This document shows, piece by piece, positions 63,024 through 64,000 of a DNA stretch of 64,000 nucleotides. Both the position numbers and the translations under genes were made by a program. This DNA comes from Sphingobacteriaceae bacterium. Its GTDB lineage: Bacteria; Bacteroidota; Bacteroidia; Sphingobacteriales; Sphingobacteriaceae. The number at the start of each line of letters is the position of its first letter. Position 1 is the first letter of the stretch. The notes under the pieces were generated by a model. It had not been told where the DNA came from. It saw nothing but the letters and a program-made list of their open reading frames with translations, and did not search any database. The stretch is from NCBI GenBank assembly GCA_017745075.1, contig JAGIAD010000001.1:310001-374000 (forward strand). Reading direction: 5' to 3'.

Positions 63024-64000
63024 AATATAATTGTTTTAATGGTTTTCTAGAGAATTTGACAGGCATAGCAATGCCTGTTCCTTTCCAGGATTAAGCATAA
63101 GCGTTAAAATGACGTTTATAAAAATAAATACAGAAATACGGGATAAGACAAAGCCTTAAACCGCTTCCGGTTAAACGTATCTGTTATCTGAAAAAATGGT
63201 AATGCCGACTTTGAAAAAGTTTTTAAATAGGCGCACTGGCCTATAGAGGATTAGACTTCTGTTCATAATAGTTATACCTGGTTAGTGGTTGGTTATCCTT
63301 ATTCTTGCTTAAAAGACAATAATCTTTTAATAAACGTCTAAATAACGTTTTTTAAATGTATGTACAATCGTTATATAATTATAACCGTATTTTAATATAA
63401 AACCACCATATTTTAACCCGAAAACAAAAAATGAGGGTAGATTTTTAATGGTTACAGGTAACAGAACTTTAAGTGCGCAAACACCACAGGAGTAAGAAAA
63501 GTACCAATAAACATATAGAAACAAGCAATATACCATACTTATCTGCTGGGCATGCCGCTTCTTTCTATCCCGATTTTAGAATAGCCTGTCTTTTAATTGG
63601 CTGTCGGACAGACTTCATCTTTGCAGGGAAAAAGAAAGCCACTTATTCTCTCATATTGAGGGATAATTTATTGTATAAAAATCAATATGATTGACAGCCC
63701 TCTCACGAGTCGTCATTTCGAGCGGAGTGCAACGAAGTCGAGAACCACGCTTGCTCAACGAAGCTAAATCTGTATCTATAGATTTCTCCATTTCGCTACC
63801 GATGAAAAATCGGCACGCTCCAGTCGAAAAGACGATTCTTCTATAGGATCTGTAAATGGTAGCTTGTCGATTGCTTTTCTTATATTAAAAAAGAGCTCTT
63901 CGACAGGCTCAGACCGACATCGTCATTATTTTTATTGAGTTTTAAACAGGCGCTAAGTTTCACTCCAATGCTTATAAATTTGCTTAATAAGACTGGGTAA
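63024..64000. other. 977-bp non-coding region at the window end
   Basis: Upstream region of PUL2. No protein-like frame is convincing, and no TAnnTTTG element on the minus strand was found near 63023. The last part holds a REP-type repeat block. Confidence 0.6.
63711..63925. repeat. Composite REP-like block (CGTCATTTCGAGCGGAGTGC type)
   Basis: CGTCATTTCGAGCGGAGTGC and CGAAGTCGAGAACC begin the block; GATTTCTCCATTTCGCTACC, CAGTCGAAAAGACGATTCTT and TCTTCGACAGGCTCAGACC follow. The same motifs appear, some reversed, at 4427-4540, 12640-12665, 17974-18055 and 24040-24071. Confidence 0.7.

Noticed and set aside
63473..63694. A 73-codon plus-strand frame upstream of PUL2
   Set aside because: Composition is not protein-like, there is no promoter element, and it runs towards repeat DNA.

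Overview
The window reads as chromosomal DNA of a Pedobacter-like member of the Sphingobacteriaceae (Bacteroidota). Supporting signs are two SusC/SusD polysaccharide-uptake loci, an ECF sigma/FecR pair, DUF1573, DUF1684 and LytTR proteins, a fused two-subunit E1 2-oxoacid dehydrogenase, Bacteroidota-type promoters (-7 element TAnnTTTG), a tmRNA whose tag ends YALAA, and AT-rich spacers full of short dispersed palindromic repeats. The genus is an inference; no rRNA or other taxonomic marker is present, and no tRNA, CRISPR array, transposase or prophage was seen.

Layout. 1-7.8 kb (minus): a metallophosphoesterase with a C-terminal barrel-like part (cut by the window edge), an SdiA-regulated-like lipoprotein, and a translationally coupled pair of an HD/PycTM fusion protein and polyphosphate kinase. 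8-12.5 kb (plus): a small membrane ORF followed by a tripartite exporter in which the ABC protein has no ATPase domain, then HlyD and TolC proteins. 12.7-18 kb: a small secreted protein, a PQQ dehydrogenase/PKD/cytochrome c fusion, a HAD hydrolase, an Mpo1-like protein and a block of intergenic repeats. 18-27.3 kb: proline dehydrogenase facing an aromatic amino acid cluster (S4 protein, aroB, sterol desaturase-like, then pheA, DAHP synthase/chorismate mutase, aroA, aroC, DUF1684). pheA is preceded by a Tyr/Phe-rich leader peptide and a classical attenuator. 27.4-35.5 kb: a LytTR regulator facing a TPR histidine kinase, the fused E1, DUF1573, an aminotransferase and ssrA. 35.7-40 kb: an MFS exporter, a secreted alpha/beta hydrolase, an AraC regulator and a decayed HxlR regulator.

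40-63 kb (all minus) is glycan-uptake territory. PUL1 runs sigma, FecR, SusC (with STN domain), SusD, clan-A glycoside hydrolase, FAD oxidoreductase, MFS transporter, GH31. It looks like a complete sense-bind-cleave-oxidise-import pathway. PUL2, directly upstream, has SusC, SusD and two surface lipoproteins with a clear terminator but no enzyme. The last 1 kb is non-coding with repeats.

The points most worth following are the HD-PycTM/ppk1 pair without a cyclase, the ATPase-less exporter operon with a perfect 20-bp palindrome upstream, the pheA attenuator, a repeat-derived insertion inside aroA, and an apparent Asp/Asn swap in the thiamine-diphosphate motif of the fused E1.
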